From positions 1 through 32,864 of the forward strand of contig CANIEV010000025.1 of NCBI GenBank assembly GCA_947466535.1: a stretch of 32,864 nt of DNA, written 5' to 3'. How positions within the stretch are numbered: the stretch's first letter is position 1; every line of letters begins with the position of its first letter. The DNA comes from Betaproteobacteria bacterium (GTDB lineage: Bacteria; Pseudomonadota; Gammaproteobacteria; Burkholderiales; SG8-39). Of this stretch, positions 1 to 8,358 are shown one piece after another. A program made the translations under genes and the position numbers. The notes beneath the pieces were generated by a model. It had not been told where the DNA came from. It did not search any database and worked only from the letters and a program-made list of their open reading frames with translations.

Positions 1-725
1 ATCAGGGTCTCGCCGCCTTCGAGCGAAAAGCGCTTCTGCCCGACGTAACGGGTGTGAAGATATTTTTCCAGCGTCTCTGCAGCCGTCAGGCGCTCGAGCA
101 GGCGCTTCTTCACCTCGACCGACAGCGTCGGGCGGCCGCGCACCGGCTCGAGCCGTTGCTGGATCCAGCGCTTTTGCGCCATGTCGGAGATATACATGTA
201 CTCCGCGCCGATCGAGCTGCAATAGGTCTCGCGAAGGATTTGCAGGATGTCCCGCAGCGTTGCCCGCTCCGGTCCGACGAGGGTGCCGGTGTTGAACACC
301 GTCTCCATGTCTGCTTCAGTCAGGTCATAGAACACGGGCTCAAGTTCCGGAATCTGCGGGCGCTGCTGGCGCTTGAGCGGGTCAAGCTGCGCCCAGCGAT
401 GGCCGAGCGTGCGATAGGCCGAGATCAGCATCAGGACATAGACCTGCTTGCGATCCGGGTCGGCGGTGACCGGGGTCGCGAGCGCGCGAAGGGTGCCCTG
501 CTTTGCGCGCTGCGCAAAGGATTCGACGATCGGCGCATGCGCAATGTCGCGTCCCGCCGACTCTCCTCCGGAACCCGGAAGCAGCTGCAGCTTGTCAAAG
601 TAATCGCGCCATGCCTCCGGCACCGACTGGGGATTGTCCAGGTAGTCCTCGTAGAGCTGCTCCACGAACGGAGCGTTGCCTCCGAAGAGATAGGAGGTGT
701 CCTGGAACTGGCGCATGATGCTCAT
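1..725 (-). CDS. sucA: 2-oxoglutarate dehydrogenase E1 component, N-terminal part (runs off the window)
   Basis: E1 (thiamine-diphosphate) subunit of the 2-oxoglutarate dehydrogenase complex, which decarboxylates 2-oxoglutarate in the TCA cycle. Only the first 241 codons are in the window; the gene continues past base 1. Reading the minus strand from the ATG at 725 gives MSIMRQFQDTSYLFGGNAPF, then VEQLYEDYLDNPQSVPEAWR, the typical E1 N-terminal domain that contacts the rest of the complex, and later an SSIGAEYMYISD stretch typical of this enzyme. A GGAGAT ribosome site lies just upstream of the ATG. The gene follows gltA by 88 bases in the same direction and is probably the last visible member of the sdh-gltA run; sucB and lpd would be expected beyond the edge. 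Catalytic residues are outside the window. Recognition is confident. Confidence 0.93.
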   Translation of the reverse strand, partial: MSIMRQFQDTSYLFGGNAPFVEQLYEDYLDNPQSVPEAWRDYFDKLQLLPGSGGESAGRDIAHAPIVESFAQRAKQGTLRALATPVTADPDRKQVYVLMLISAYRTLGHRWAQLDPLKRQQRPQIPELEPVFYDLTEADMETVFNTGTLVGPERATLRDILQILRETYCSSIGAEYMYISDMAQKRWIQQRLEPVRGRPTLSVEVKKRLLERLTAAETLEKYLHTRYVGQKRFSLEGGETL

Positions 726-813
726 CTTGATCTCCGTCGAATCCGTGCTTACGCCGCGTCAGATGTGAATGGCCGGTATCGCATTGACACCGGCCCGGCG
801 CGCTTGCGCCTGC

Positions 814-2106
814 TTACCGTTTTTCCATCGGGATGAGATCCCGCTTCGGAGCGCCGGTGAAAAGCTGGCGCGGACGGCCGATCTTCATCTCCGGGTCCGA
901 AATCATTTCGTTCCACTGCGCGATCCAGCCGACGGTACGCGCGAGCGCAAATATGCAGGTGAACATCGAGGTCGGGATACCCAGGGCGCGCTGCACGATG
1001 CCCGAGTAGAAATCCACGTTCGGGTAGAGCTTGCGGCTGACGAAGTAATCGTCCTCGAGCGCGATCTTCTCGAGCGCGATCGAGAGCTTGAACAGTCGGT
1101 CGTCATGCAGGCCGAGCTCGTTCAGCACTTCGTGGCAGGTCTCGCGCATCAGCTTGGCGCGCGGGTCGTAGTTCTTGTAGACGCGGTGACCGAAGCCCAT
1201 CAGGCGGACGCCGGAATTCTTGTCCTTGACCTGCTTGATGAACTCGCCGACCTTGGACACGTCGCCGATTTCCTCCAGCATCTGCAGGCAGGCTTCATTC
1301 GCGCCGCCGTGCGCGGGGCCCCAAAGGCAGGCGATACCCGCGGCTATGCAGGCGAACGGGTTCGCGCCGGATGAGCCCGAGAGGCGCACCGTCGACGTGG
1401 ACGCGTTCTGCTCGTGGTCCGCGTGCAGGATGAAAATGCGATCCAGGGCGCGCACCAGCACGTCGTTGACCTTGTATTCCTCCGCCGGGACGGCAAACAT
1501 CATTCGCATGAAGTTGGCGGTGTAGGACAAGTCGTTGCGCGGATATACGAACGGCTGGCCCATGCTGTACTTGTAGGCCATCGCGACGATTGTCGGCAGC
1601 TTCGCGATCAGGCGGAAGGCCGATATCTTGCGGTGCTCCGGATTGTTGATGTCGAGCGAGTCGTGATAAAAGGCCGACAGGGCGCCGACCACGCCAACCA
1701 GCACCGCCATAGGGTGCGCATCACGGCGAAATCCTGTGAAGAACCTGCTGAGCTGGTCGTGCACCATCGTATGACGCGTGACGGTATTGACGAAATCACC
1801 GTGCTCCGCCTTGTTCGGGAGTTCGCCGTTCAGCAGCAGGTAGCAGGTTTCGAGAAAGTCGCAGTTCTCCGCGAGTTGCTCGATCGGGTAGCCGCGATAA
1901 AGCAGCACGCCTTCATCGCCGTCGATATAAGTGATCTTCGAGGAACAGGCTGCCGTCGAAAGGAATCCCGGGTCGTAGGTGAACGCGCCGGTCTTTGCAT
2001 ACAGCGAGCGGATATCGATCACCTCCGGTCCGATCGAGCCACCCAGCACCGGAAATTCCAACGTTTTGTCGCCGTAGGTCAGTACGGCCTTCTTGTTAGT
2101 GCTCAT
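814..2106 (-). CDS. gltA: Citrate synthase (type II, hexameric family)
   Basis: Condenses oxaloacetate and acetyl-CoA to citrate, the entry step of the TCA cycle, in the cytoplasm. The 430-residue length and the N-terminal beta-rich segment (roughly residues 1-60, before [20 protein letters not shown]) fit the long Gram-negative type II enzymes rather than the shorter methylcitrate synthase encoded at 9246. Active-site motifs are present in order: [21 protein letters not shown], and [14 protein letters not shown]. The ATG at 2106 has an AGGAGA ribosome site about five bases upstream. It lies 50 bases after sdhE and 88 bases before sucA, all on the minus strand, which suggests co-transcription with succinate dehydrogenase. 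Hexameric type II enzymes are commonly inhibited by NADH; that is family knowledge, not seen here. Confidence 0.97.
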   Translation of the reverse strand: MSTNKKAVLTYGDKTLEFPVLGGSIGPEVIDIRSLYAKTGAFTYDPGFLSTAACSSKITYIDGDEGVLLYRGYPIEQLAENCDFLETCYLLLNGELPNKAEHGDFVNTVTRHTMVHDQLSRFFTGFRRDAHPMAVLVGVVGALSAFYHDSLDINNPEHRKISAFRLIAKLPTIVAMAYKYSMGQPFVYPRNDLSYTANFMRMMFAVPAEEYKVNDVLVRALDRIFILHADHEQNASTSTVRLSGSSGANPFACIAAGIACLWGPAHGGANEACLQMLEEIGDVSKVGEFIKQVKDKNSGVRLMGFGHRVYKNYDPRAKLMRETCHEVLNELGLHDDRLFKLSIALEKIALEDDYFVSRKLYPNVDFYSGIVQRALGIPTSMFTCIFALARTVGWIAQWNEMISDPEMKIGRPRQLFTGAPKRDLIPMEKR

Positions 2107-2155
2107 CTGCTTCTCCTGGCTATTCTTTTAACAGCGGCTCAAACAGCGCCCGCGC

Positions 2156-2395
2156 TCAACAATCGCGCAGCTGCTGCACTATGCCGGCAAGCGAAGGGTC
2201 TTCCACTTCGCGCCGGCCGCTCAAAACGTCCCAAAGGTCCGTGTCATCCCAGTCGAGCAGCCGGTTCAGCGAGGCAAGCCGCTCTCCTTCGAGTTCTTCA
2301 CCGTGAAGCCGGAGAAATTTCTCCAGCGTCAAGTCATTCTCGAGCAGGCCCCGGCGGCACTTCCAGCGCAAACGGTGCATCTCGACATTGGTCAT
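2156..2395 (-). CDS. sdhE: Succinate dehydrogenase flavinylation factor SdhE
   Basis: Small cytoplasmic assembly factor (79 residues, family usually 80-90) that promotes covalent attachment of FAD to SdhA. The family signature is visible as RRGLLENDL at residues 14-22 (RGxxE motif), followed by the acidic tail-side segment LLDWDDTDLWDVLSG. The start was set at the ATG at 2395 because the protein then begins MTNVEMHRLRWKCRRG, matching the family; a longer open frame upstream is just read-through opposite sdhB. It begins 9 bases after the end of sdhB and precedes gltA, the common order sdhCDAB-sdhE-gltA in betaproteobacteria. Confidence 0.92.
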   Translation of the reverse strand: MTNVEMHRLRWKCRRGLLENDLTLEKFLRLHGEELEGERLASLNRLLDWDDTDLWDVLSGRREVEDPSLAGIVQQLRDC

Positions 2396-2403
2396 GCGCA
2401 CAG

Positions 2404-3099
2404 CTAGACCGCCCGCTTGACCATCTGTTCCTTGATCTTGCCGATCGCCTTGGTCGGGTTCAGGCCCTTCGGGCAGACGTCGACGCAGTTCATGATCGTG
2501 TGGCAGCGGAACAGGCGGTACGGGTCCTCCAGATTGTCCAGCCGCTCCGCCGTCGCCTGGTCGCGGCTGTCGGCGATGAAACGGTAGGCCTGGAGCAGAC
2601 CGGCGGGACCGACGAACTTGTCCGGGTTCCACCAGAACGACGGGCAGGAGCTCGAGCAGCAGGCGCAGAGAATGCATTCGTACAGACCGTCGAGCTCTTC
2701 CCTGTCCTCGGGCGACTGCAGGCGTTCCTTTTCGGGCGCCGGGTCGTTGTTGATGAGGTAGGGCTTGATCGAGTGGTACTGCTTGAAGAACTGCGTCATG
2801 TCCACGATCAGGTCGCGGATCACCGGCAGTCCGGGCAGCGGTCTGAGTTCAACAGGCTCTTTCAGGTCGGCGATCTTGGTAATGCACGCAAGGCCGTTCT
2901 TGCCGTTGATCGTCATCGCGTCCGAGCCGCAGACACCTTCGCGGCAGGATCGCCGCAAAGCGAGCGTGTCGTCGTGTTCCTTGATGCGCACCAGCGCATC
3001 AAGCAGCATCCGGTCGCTGGGTTCGAGCGGGATGTCGTACTCCTGCATGTACGGCTTTGCGTCCTTGTCCGGGTCAAACCGCTGGATTCGAAATTTCAT
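2404..3099 (-). CDS. sdhB: Succinate dehydrogenase iron-sulfur subunit
   Basis: Electron-transfer subunit of complex II, carrying electrons from the SdhA flavin to ubiquinone at the inner membrane. All three cluster sites are visible in the 231 residues: the [2Fe-2S] site C52, C57, D60, C72 (the Asp ligand as in E. coli SdhB); the [4Fe-4S] group C142, C145, C148; and the [3Fe-4S]/third-cluster ligands C152, C199, C205, C209 with C209 in [11 protein letters not shown]. Length is normal (about 230-240). The ATG at 3099 has an AGGAAA ribosome site eight bases upstream. It lies 18 bases after sdhA in the same operon. Confidence 0.97.
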   Translation of the reverse strand: MKFRIQRFDPDKDAKPYMQEYDIPLEPSDRMLLDALVRIKEHDDTLALRRSCREGVCGSDAMTINGKNGLACITKIADLKEPVELRPLPGLPVIRDLIVDMTQFFKQYHSIKPYLINNDPAPEKERLQSPEDREELDGLYECILCACCSSSCPSFWWNPDKFVGPAGLLQAYRFIADSRDQATAERLDNLEDPYRLFRCHTIMNCVDVCPKGLNPTKAIGKIKEQMVKRAV

Positions 3100-3117
3100 G
3101 ACGTTTTCCTGAGATGA

Positions 3118-4881
3118 CTAGTAGGTCCGAACCTTGGGTTCGATCGAGTCCGCGGTCAGCGGCTTGAGGTTAACAGGCTTGTAATCCAGCCGGTCCCCTT
3201 CGCGATACCAGAGCGAATGCTTGATCCAGTTCAAGTCGTCCCGGGCGCTGAAATCGGAGCGGTCGTGCGCGCCGCGCGATTCCTTGCGTGCCTCGGCCGA
3301 AACCATCGTCGCGCGGGCAACCTCGATCAGGTTATCCAGTTCCATCGCCTCGATGCGCGCGGTGTTGAACACCTTGGACTTGTCCTTGATTTCGGTGCGG
3401 GTGGCACGGTCGGCGATTTCGCGGATCTTCTTCACCCCGTCGGTCAGCAGATCGGGGAAGCGGAATACTCCACAGTGCATCTGCATCGTGCGGCGCATGT
3501 CCCGGCCGACTTCGGCCACCGATTCGCCGCTCTTCTGGTTCTCCAGGCGCGACAGACGGGACAGCGTGACATCCGCAGCATCCGCCGGCAGGTCTTTCCA
3601 CCCGCGGTTTTCCCACAGGAAACGGATCACCGTATTGCCCGCCGCCTTGCCGAACACCAGCAGATCGGTGAGCGAATTGGTCCCGAGGCGGTTGGCACCG
3701 TGCACAGAAGCACACGCGCACTCGCCGGCCGCGTACAGGCCGGGCACGGCGCTGTTCGGATTACCGTCTTTCGGTACCACGACTTCGCCAAGGTAATTGG
3801 TCGGGATGCCGCCCATCTGGTAATGCACCGTGGGCACGACCGGGATCGGATCCTTGACCGGATCGACGTTGGCGAACTTCTTGGCGATCTCGCGAATCCC
3901 GGGAAGGCGCTTGTCGATAACTTCCGGGCCGAGGTGGTCAAGTTTGAGCAGGACGTAATCGCCGTCCTTGCCCGCGCCGCGGCCTTCCTTGATCTCGGTC
4001 GCCATCGCGCGCGAAACCACGTCGCGCGAGGCCAGATCCTTGAGATTCGGCGCGTAACGCTCCATGAAGCGCTCGCCGTTCTTGTTGAGCAGGTAGCCAC
4101 CTTCCCCTCGCACGCCTTCGGTGATCAGCACGCCCGCCCCGGCAACGCCGGTCGGATGGAATTGCCAGAACTCCATGTCCTCCAGCGGAATGCCGGCGCG
4201 TGCCGCCATGCCAAGCCCGTCGCCGGTATTGATGAACGCGTTGGTAGTTGACGTGAAAATCCGCCCTGCTCCGCCGGTGGCAAGCAGCACTGCTCGAGAG
4301 TGCAGTATCGATACCTCGCCGGTTTCCATTTCGAGAGCAGTAACGCCAATGACCTGCCCGCTTGCGTCGCGAATCAGGTCAAGCGCCATCCACTCGACGA
4401 AGAACTGCGTGTTGGCCCGCACATTGCGCTGATAGAGCGTATGAAGCATCGCGTGTCCCGTGCGATCTGCCGCGCAGCATGACCGCTGCACGGGGCGCTC
4501 GCCGAAGTTCTGCGAATGGCCACCGAAGGGCCGCTGGTAGACCGTACCGTTCTCGTTGCGGTCGAACGGCATCCCGAAGTGCTCGAGTTCGATCACCGCC
4601 TGTGGTGCCTCGCGGCACATGAACTCGATCGCGTCCTGGTCTCCCAACCAGTCGGAACCCTTCACCGTGTCATACATGTGCCACAGCCAGCTGTCTTCGC
4701 CCATGTTTCCAAGTGCCGCGCCCACGCCGCCCTGCGCCGCAACGGTGTGCGAGCGGGTCGGAAATACCTTGGAGAGCACCGCCACCGACAGCCCCGCTTC
4801 CACGAGCTGGAGCGCCGAGCGGAGTCCCGAGCCTCCGGCCCCAACGACGATTGCATCAAACTTTCTGACTTGAAGTGCCAC
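3118..4881 (-). CDS. sdhA: Succinate dehydrogenase flavoprotein subunit (GTG start)
   Basis: Catalytic flavoprotein of complex II; oxidises succinate to fumarate. The 587 residues show the dinucleotide fold GAGGSG at 14-19, the SHTVAAQGG segment with H45 (the residue flavinylated in this family), the active-site stretch [19 protein letters not shown], and [11 protein letters not shown] near the capping/active site. The initiation codon is GTG (4879-4881), not ATG: it gives [17 protein letters not shown], the expected family N-terminus, and has GGAGG about ten bases upstream, inside the sdhD end. An out-of-frame ATG at 4886-4888 leads only to a short peptide. Three bases separate it from the sdhD stop, suggesting translational coupling. 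Confidence 0.97.
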   Translation of the reverse strand: MALQVRKFDAIVVGAGGSGLRSALQLVEAGLSVAVLSKVFPTRSHTVAAQGGVGAALGNMGEDSWLWHMYDTVKGSDWLGDQDAIEFMCREAPQAVIELEHFGMPFDRNENGTVYQRPFGGHSQNFGERPVQRSCCAADRTGHAMLHTLYQRNVRANTQFFVEWMALDLIRDASGQVIGVTALEMETGEVSILHSRAVLLATGGAGRIFTSTTNAFINTGDGLGMAARAGIPLEDMEFWQFHPTGVAGAGVLITEGVRGEGGYLLNKNGERFMERYAPNLKDLASRDVVSRAMATEIKEGRGAGKDGDYVLLKLDHLGPEVIDKRLPGIREIAKKFANVDPVKDPIPVVPTVHYQMGGIPTNYLGEVVVPKDGNPNSAVPGLYAAGECACASVHGANRLGTNSLTDLLVFGKAAGNTVIRFLWENRGWKDLPADAADVTLSRLSRLENQKSGESVAEVGRDMRRTMQMHCGVFRFPDLLTDGVKKIREIADRATRTEIKDKSKVFNTARIEAMELDNLIEVARATMVSAEARKESRGAHDRSDFSARDDLNWIKHSLWYREGDRLDYKPVNLKPLTADSIEPKVRTY

Positions 4882-4884
4882 GAA

Positions 4885-5232
4885 TCATGTCCTCCAAAGG
4901 ATCTGGACCGCCCAGCCGGCATAGCCGACGAGCGCGATGATCACCAGCACATGGAGCACGAGCCTGATGCCCGTCGGCTTGACATAGTCCATAACGATGT
5001 CCCGCACTCCGACCCACGCATGCATCAGCATGCTCACAACGAAAAGCAGGCAGGCAAACCGCATCCAGCCGCTCGCAAACAGCGCTTTCCAAGACGCGAA
5101 GGTGATCGGACCGCTTGCGAGCAGCACGACAACCATGAGAACGGTGAATGTCGCCATCACCACGGCCGTCACCCTCTGTGCGAGCCAGTCCTTCAGCCCG
5201 TAATGGGCGCCGACAACGACACGCTTCACCAT
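4885..5232 (-). CDS. sdhD: Succinate dehydrogenase membrane anchor subunit SdhD
   Basis: One of two small integral membrane subunits that anchor complex II, bind haem b and form the quinone site. The 115-residue protein has three hydrophobic segments (about residues 21-41, 57-78, 88-111). H71 in the motif HAWVGVRDIVMDY corresponds by position to the haem-ligand histidine of E. coli SdhD, and D82-Y83 to the quinone-site tyrosine. Its start codon ATG (5230-5232) overlaps the sdhC TGA by seven bases, so translation is likely coupled. Sequence similarity in this family is low, so the call rests on the motif, size and operon position. Confidence 0.93.
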   Translation of the reverse strand: MVKRVVVGAHYGLKDWLAQRVTAVVMATFTVLMVVVLLASGPITFASWKALFASGWMRFACLLFVVSMLMHAWVGVRDIVMDYVKPTGIRLVLHVLVIIALVGYAGWAVQILWRT

Positions 5233-5615
5233 AGTTTTGCTCCGATCAGCACGGTCAGTACAAGGCTCACAGCGAACACCGCGTAGCTCGTGGCGCGCGC
5301 GGTGGCGAGATCCAGCCCCTTGTGAATATCAAGAAACAGGTAGCGAATCCCGGCGCAGAAATGGTGCAGATACGACCAAAGGATCACCATAAGCGCCAAC
5401 TTGACTATCGGCAGAGAAACGTAGGACTTAAACCTGTCGAAGTCCGACTCCGAGGAAAGACTCATGTCCAGCAGGAACAGAAGCCAGACCAATCCGACAA
5501 ACAGAAGCACGCCGCTGATCCGGTGAAATATCGACACCAGGCCGGGAATTGGCAGATTGAGCAGGTTGAGGTTGTACCAGACTGGGCGGGCTTTTTTTGC
5601 TGTCGTATCAGGCAT
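5226..5615 (-). CDS. sdhC: Succinate dehydrogenase cytochrome b556 subunit SdhC
   Basis: Larger membrane anchor of complex II. The protein (129 residues from the ATG at 5615) starts MPDTTAKKARPVWYNLNLLN, has the SIFHRISG motif (S28 and R32, equivalent to quinone-site residues in E. coli), three membrane segments (about 33-50, 69-88, 108-127), and the haem-side motif LHHFCAGIRYLFLDIHKG with H84/H85. An in-frame ATG at 5648 would add 11 residues (MPVACSRGLHY) without family support; the ATG at 5615 has AGAGGA upstream and is preferred. First gene of the sdhCDAB-sdhE-gltA-sucA run. Confidence 0.95.
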   Translation of the reverse strand: MPDTTAKKARPVWYNLNLLNLPIPGLVSIFHRISGVLLFVGLVWLLFLLDMSLSSESDFDRFKSYVSLPIVKLALMVILWSYLHHFCAGIRYLFLDIHKGLDLATARATSYAVFAVSLVLTVLIGAKLW

Positions 5616-5694
5616 GTAGTGGAGTCCTCTGCTGCAGGCGACCGGCAAAAAGGGTCGTTAAAAGGGTTGAATCGGGCCGGAGCCAAGCCTTCAA

Positions 5695-5733
5695 AGTATA
5701 TCAGCCCATGCCGCTATTTTGTGGTGCACAAAA
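5695..5733 (-). promoter_or_regulatory. Candidate sdh operon promoter with a 17-bp inverted repeat over the -35 region
   Basis: On the minus strand a TATACT -10-like hexamer lies at 5695-5700, about 80 bases before the sdhC start. The region where a -35 box would sit is covered by TTTTGTGGTGCACAAAA (5717-5733), a perfect inverted repeat of 7-base arms around GTG. No good TTGACA match is present, so the promoter either is weak or depends on an activator. The symmetry suggests an operator, but the factor is unknown; the two halves are too close for a CRP site. Confidence 0.4.
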
Positions 5734-5958
5734 CGTACGAATTCATCGGCATGCATCGAACTGCGACAAAGAACTCGCAAAGTGCTCGACGATGGAACGC
5801 TCGTAGATCAGCGTCCGGGAACCCGTAGAGGGAAGACACATTGATCGCTGCAAGCTTGGCGCAAGTCACGGGACAGTATCGGGAAAGTGCCGCCGCGGAC
5901 AATGAACGTAGTGCATGTTCCCGCACTGCGATCCAGAAGATGTCCTGAGGAGCCTCAT

Positions 5959-6120
5959 ATGCAGAACTACGCTTATCTTTTCCTGGCCTGCGGTCTCACC
6001 ACCGCGATGTTCACCGACAGCGGCGTAGTGAAAAGCGTCTCCAGCGTTGCAAAGGTCGTCTTGGGCATCTTTGCTGTTCTGTGTATCGGCGCCGAGGGAA
6101 TGGCTCTGTTCGGCTACTGA
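5959..6120 (+). CDS. Small hydrophobic protein, 53 residues, unknown function
   Basis: A short plus-strand reading frame in the 556-base gap between sdhC and gntR. The ATG at 5959 has a GAGGAG ribosome site six bases upstream, which is why the start was placed there rather than at an earlier in-frame ATG. The peptide (MQNYAYLFLACGLTTAMFTD at the N-terminus) has two hydrophobic stretches, about 5-17 and 31-52, separated by a short polar loop, so it would be a tiny inner-membrane protein. The outline (AKVVLGIFAVL after a short Gly/Ser loop) loosely recalls small DUF1328-type membrane proteins, but the likeness is too weak for a name. It is the only gene here pointing toward gntR. The rest of the gap (5616-5958) holds the sdh leader and promoter region; I see no other gene in it. 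Confidence 0.5.
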   Translation: MQNYAYLFLACGLTTAMFTDSGVVKSVSSVAKVVLGIFAVLCIGAEGMALFGY

Positions 6121-6171
6121 AATCGCGTTTGCGGTGGCTGGACGCTCCGCTTCCCGTCGCCGCATGAGAAG

Positions 6172-7008
6172 CTATAGCAAGGAATTCCGGTAGACATGTC
6201 GGTCGGTCCGGTACAGGCCGCGACGGAATTCGACCGGACGGTCTCCGTAGGTGAAGGTCACCCTGTCCACGCAGAGCAAGGGGCTTCCCGGCGGAACACC
6301 CAACAGTCGCGCCGTCTTGCCATCGGCAGCCACGGCGCGAATATCTTCGTCTGCCCGGACGATACGAACGCCGAACTCGGTCTCGAAAAAGCCGTACATT
6401 GATCCGGTCCAGTCATTGAAGCGCTGCGCGCTGAATCCGCGGAATATGCCTGCGGGGAGCGAAATTTCGTCCACCACGGTCGGTATTTCCTGAAACGACA
6501 GCACCCGTCGGAGAAATACCAGGCTTTCCCCGGAACGCACATCCAGCAATCGGGCGATTTCTGCAGACGCGCGGGTTCGCCGCGAGTCGATCAGCTCGCT
6601 GTCCGGGTACTCCACCTCGCCCTGCAAGGGCGCAAGACGCAGGAAACGGAACAGCGAGCGCTCCTCGTTGTGGGTGGCGACGAAGGTGCCCTTTCCCTGT
6701 CGCCGGACCAGCAGGTTGTCCGACGCAAGCTCGTCGACTGCCTTTCGGACGGTTCCCTGGCTTACTCGAAAGCGCGCCGCAAGTTCGGGTTCGGTCGGGA
6801 TCGCCTCGCCAGGCTTCCACTCGCCGGCCTTCAGGCTTTCCAGCAGCAGCACGCGAATCTGCCGATACAGCGGTGAAAAAGTCGGCGCAGGAGCGTTCGC
6901 CGGGATTTCGACGGGTACGGACTCCCTGCGGCGAAGGACGCGCGAGGCGGTCGCGCCGCTCACCTTCCGGAATACCGGCTTTGGCCGGTCGATAGGCTTG
7001 TCTGACAT
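6172..7008 (-). CDS. GntR family transcriptional regulator, HutC/UTRA subfamily
   Basis: One-component regulator of 278 residues. After a basic, poorly conserved leader (1-45) it has a GntR winged helix (about 46-115) with the signature EPELAARFRVSQGTVRKAVD, the wing GKGTFVA, and a C-terminal UTRA-type effector domain (about 130-275; includes FLRRVLSFQEIPTVVDEISL). It sits between the sdh operon and the divergent mdh gene, the usual place of such a regulator in Burkholderiales, so TCA genes are the likely targets; the effector cannot be read from sequence. The annotated ATG (7006-7008) has no ribosome site and lies inside a perfect palindrome (7007-7020), so either the mRNA is leaderless or the true start is further in; the HTH begins far enough downstream to allow this. 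Confidence 0.9.
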   Translation of the reverse strand: MSDKPIDRPKPVFRKVSGATASRVLRRRESVPVEIPANAPAPTFSPLYRQIRVLLLESLKAGEWKPGEAIPTEPELAARFRVSQGTVRKAVDELASDNLLVRRQGKGTFVATHNEERSLFRFLRLAPLQGEVEYPDSELIDSRRTRASAEIARLLDVRSGESLVFLRRVLSFQEIPTVVDEISLPAGIFRGFSAQRFNDWTGSMYGFFETEFGVRIVRADEDIRAVAADGKTARLLGVPPGSPLLCVDRVTFTYGDRPVEFRRGLYRTDRHVYRNSLL

Positions 7009-7020
7009 CTTATATAAGAT
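7007..7020. promoter_or_regulatory. Perfect 14-bp palindrome overlapping the gntR start codon (probable operator)
   Basis: ATCTTATATAAGAT reads the same on both strands. It covers the gntR ATG on the minus strand and lies just upstream of a plausible mdh promoter on the plus strand. Position next to a GntR-type gene, perfect symmetry and AT-rich content in GC-rich surroundings suggest the regulator's own operator. Binding is inference. Confidence 0.6.
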
Positions 7021-7032
7021 AGCACTCTACAT

Positions 7033-7062
7033 TTGACGGCGCCAGTACCGGACGCCTAAACT
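7033..7062 (+). promoter_or_regulatory. Candidate mdh promoter
   Basis: TTGACG at 7033-7038 and TAAACT at 7057-7062 are separated by 18 bases, a reasonable sigma70-type pair pointing to mdh. It would give a leader of about 165 bases before the mdh ATG at 7233. That leader contains GGGGATGTGATCCCC (7178-7192), a perfect hairpin of 6-base arms around GTG. The palindrome at 7007-7020 lies about 55 bases upstream of the expected start of transcription. Confidence 0.4.
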
Positions 7063-7232
7063 TCGCACGCGTTGGCGCCGCGCATTCCGGGCAACGGATT
7101 GCCCGATGCTGCGCATCCCCGATTCCGGGTGGCGACTGCGGCTTTTCCGGCAGACACCACCGGTTTTGCGGAGCATGGGGGATGTGATCCCCGCATTTTG
7201 CAACCAAACTTCAGAACTCCACGGAGCAACAC

Positions 7233-8222
7233 ATGGCTAAAGCCCCCGTACGCGTCGCGGTCACCGGCGCCGCCGGCCAAATCGGCTATTCCCTGCTTTT
7301 TCGCATCGCCAGCGGCGAAATGCTCGGCAAGGACCAGCCGGTCATCCTGCAGTTGCTTGAAATCCCTGACGAAAAAGCCCAAGCCGCGCTCAAGGGCGTG
7401 ATGATGGAACTGGACGACTGCGCCTTCCCGCTGCTCGCCGGCATGGTCGCCGCCTCCGATCCAAAGCTTGCGTTCAAGGACATCGATGTCGCCCTGCTCG
7501 TCGGCGCCCGTCCCCGCAGCAAGGGCATGGAACGCAAGGACCTGCTCGAAGCCAACGGCGCGATCTTCACCGGCCAGGGCCGCGCCCTGAACGAAGTCGC
7601 CAAGCGCACCGTGAAGGTTCTGGTCGTGGGCAACCCCGCCAACACCAACGCCTATATCGCCATGAAGAGCGCTCCGGATCTGCCGCGCGAGAACTTCACC
7701 GCGATGCTGCGGCTTGATCACAACCGTGCGCTGTCGCAACTCGCCGCGAAAACCGGCAAGCCGGTCGACTCGATCGAAAAACTGATCGTCTGGGGCAACC
7801 ACTCGCCCACGATGTACCCGGACTACCGTTTTGCCACCATCGGTGGCCAGCCCGCGCCGAAGGTCGTCAACGACGAGGCCTGGTACCGTGACACCTTCAT
7901 CCCGACCGTCGGCAAGCGCGGCGCGGCGATCATCGAAGCGCGCGGACTGTCTTCGGCCGCCTCCGCCGCCAACGCAGCAATCGACCACATTCGCGACTGG
8001 GTGATGGGCACCAACGGCAAGTGGGTCACGATGGGCGTGCCTTCCGACGGCAGCTACGGCATTCCGGACGGCATCATGTACGGCGTGGCGGTGACCTGCG
8101 CCGACGGCAAATACCAGCGGATCACAGGCCTCGAGATCGACGCGTTCAGCCGCGAGAAGATGGACCTGACGCTCAAGGAACTTACCGAAGAGCGCGACGG
8201 CGTCAAGCACCTGCTCGGTTGA
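7233..8222 (+). CDS. mdh: Malate dehydrogenase (NAD-dependent)
   Basis: Oxidises malate to oxaloacetate in the TCA cycle. The 329 residues begin [20 protein letters not shown], with the NAD-binding GAAGQIGY loop, then [20 protein letters not shown] (mobile substrate loop with Arg residues), [13 protein letters not shown], the RLDHNRA segment and the catalytic histidine in [11 protein letters not shown]. Length and motifs fit the LDH-like dimeric MDH found in Burkholderiales (about 328 residues). The ATG has GGAG six bases upstream. It is divergent from gntR and followed by a hairpin that may end its transcript before prpB. Confidence 0.97.
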   Translation: MAKAPVRVAVTGAAGQIGYSLLFRIASGEMLGKDQPVILQLLEIPDEKAQAALKGVMMELDDCAFPLLAGMVAASDPKLAFKDIDVALLVGARPRSKGMERKDLLEANGAIFTGQGRALNEVAKRTVKVLVVGNPANTNAYIAMKSAPDLPRENFTAMLRLDHNRALSQLAAKTGKPVDSIEKLIVWGNHSPTMYPDYRFATIGGQPAPKVVNDEAWYRDTFIPTVGKRGAAIIEARGLSSAASAANAAIDHIRDWVMGTNGKWVTMGVPSDGSYGIPDGIMYGVAVTCADGKYQRITGLEIDAFSREKMDLTLKELTEERDGVKHLLG

Positions 8223-8231
8223 CGCCTGCGC

Positions 8232-8287
8232 ACGGGGAATCAGGACATCCGGATGCGTCGCCGCTCCGATTCCGATTCCCCGTTTTT
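8232..8287 (+). terminator. Probable intrinsic terminator after mdh (long-loop hairpin)
   Basis: ACGGGGAATC (8232-8241) pairs perfectly with GATTCCCCGT (8274-8283) and the pairing can extend by three more pairs past a bulged A; a run of five T follows at 8283-8287. The loop is unusually long (about 25-32 bases). It would separate mdh from prpBCD-acnA, though read-through is possible. Confidence 0.55.
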
Positions 8288-8358
8288 CCATGGTTCACGC
8301 AGCACAAGCGCAGCGACGCGATGCCCGAACGCCGGGCGATTCGAATAACGAGGAATTC

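Noticed and set aside
1414-3117. A 567-codon plus-strand open frame opposite gltA, sdhE and sdhB
   Set aside because: It is antisense to three well-recognised genes, its translation is rich in Arg, Val, His and Asp without any family motif, and long antisense frames are common in GC-rich coding DNA.
5717-5733. Reading the inverted repeat as a CRP or FNR site
   Set aside because: The halves TGTG/CACA are only three bases apart, while CRP- and FNR-type sites need a longer fixed spacing.
6119-6131. GAAATCGCGTTTG occurs here and again at 16799-16811
   Set aside because: A few 13-base matches are expected by chance in 33 kb, and the flanks do not match.
7056-8291. A 411-codon minus-strand open frame opposite mdh
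   Set aside because: Antisense to a clear malate dehydrogenase, no recognisable motif.
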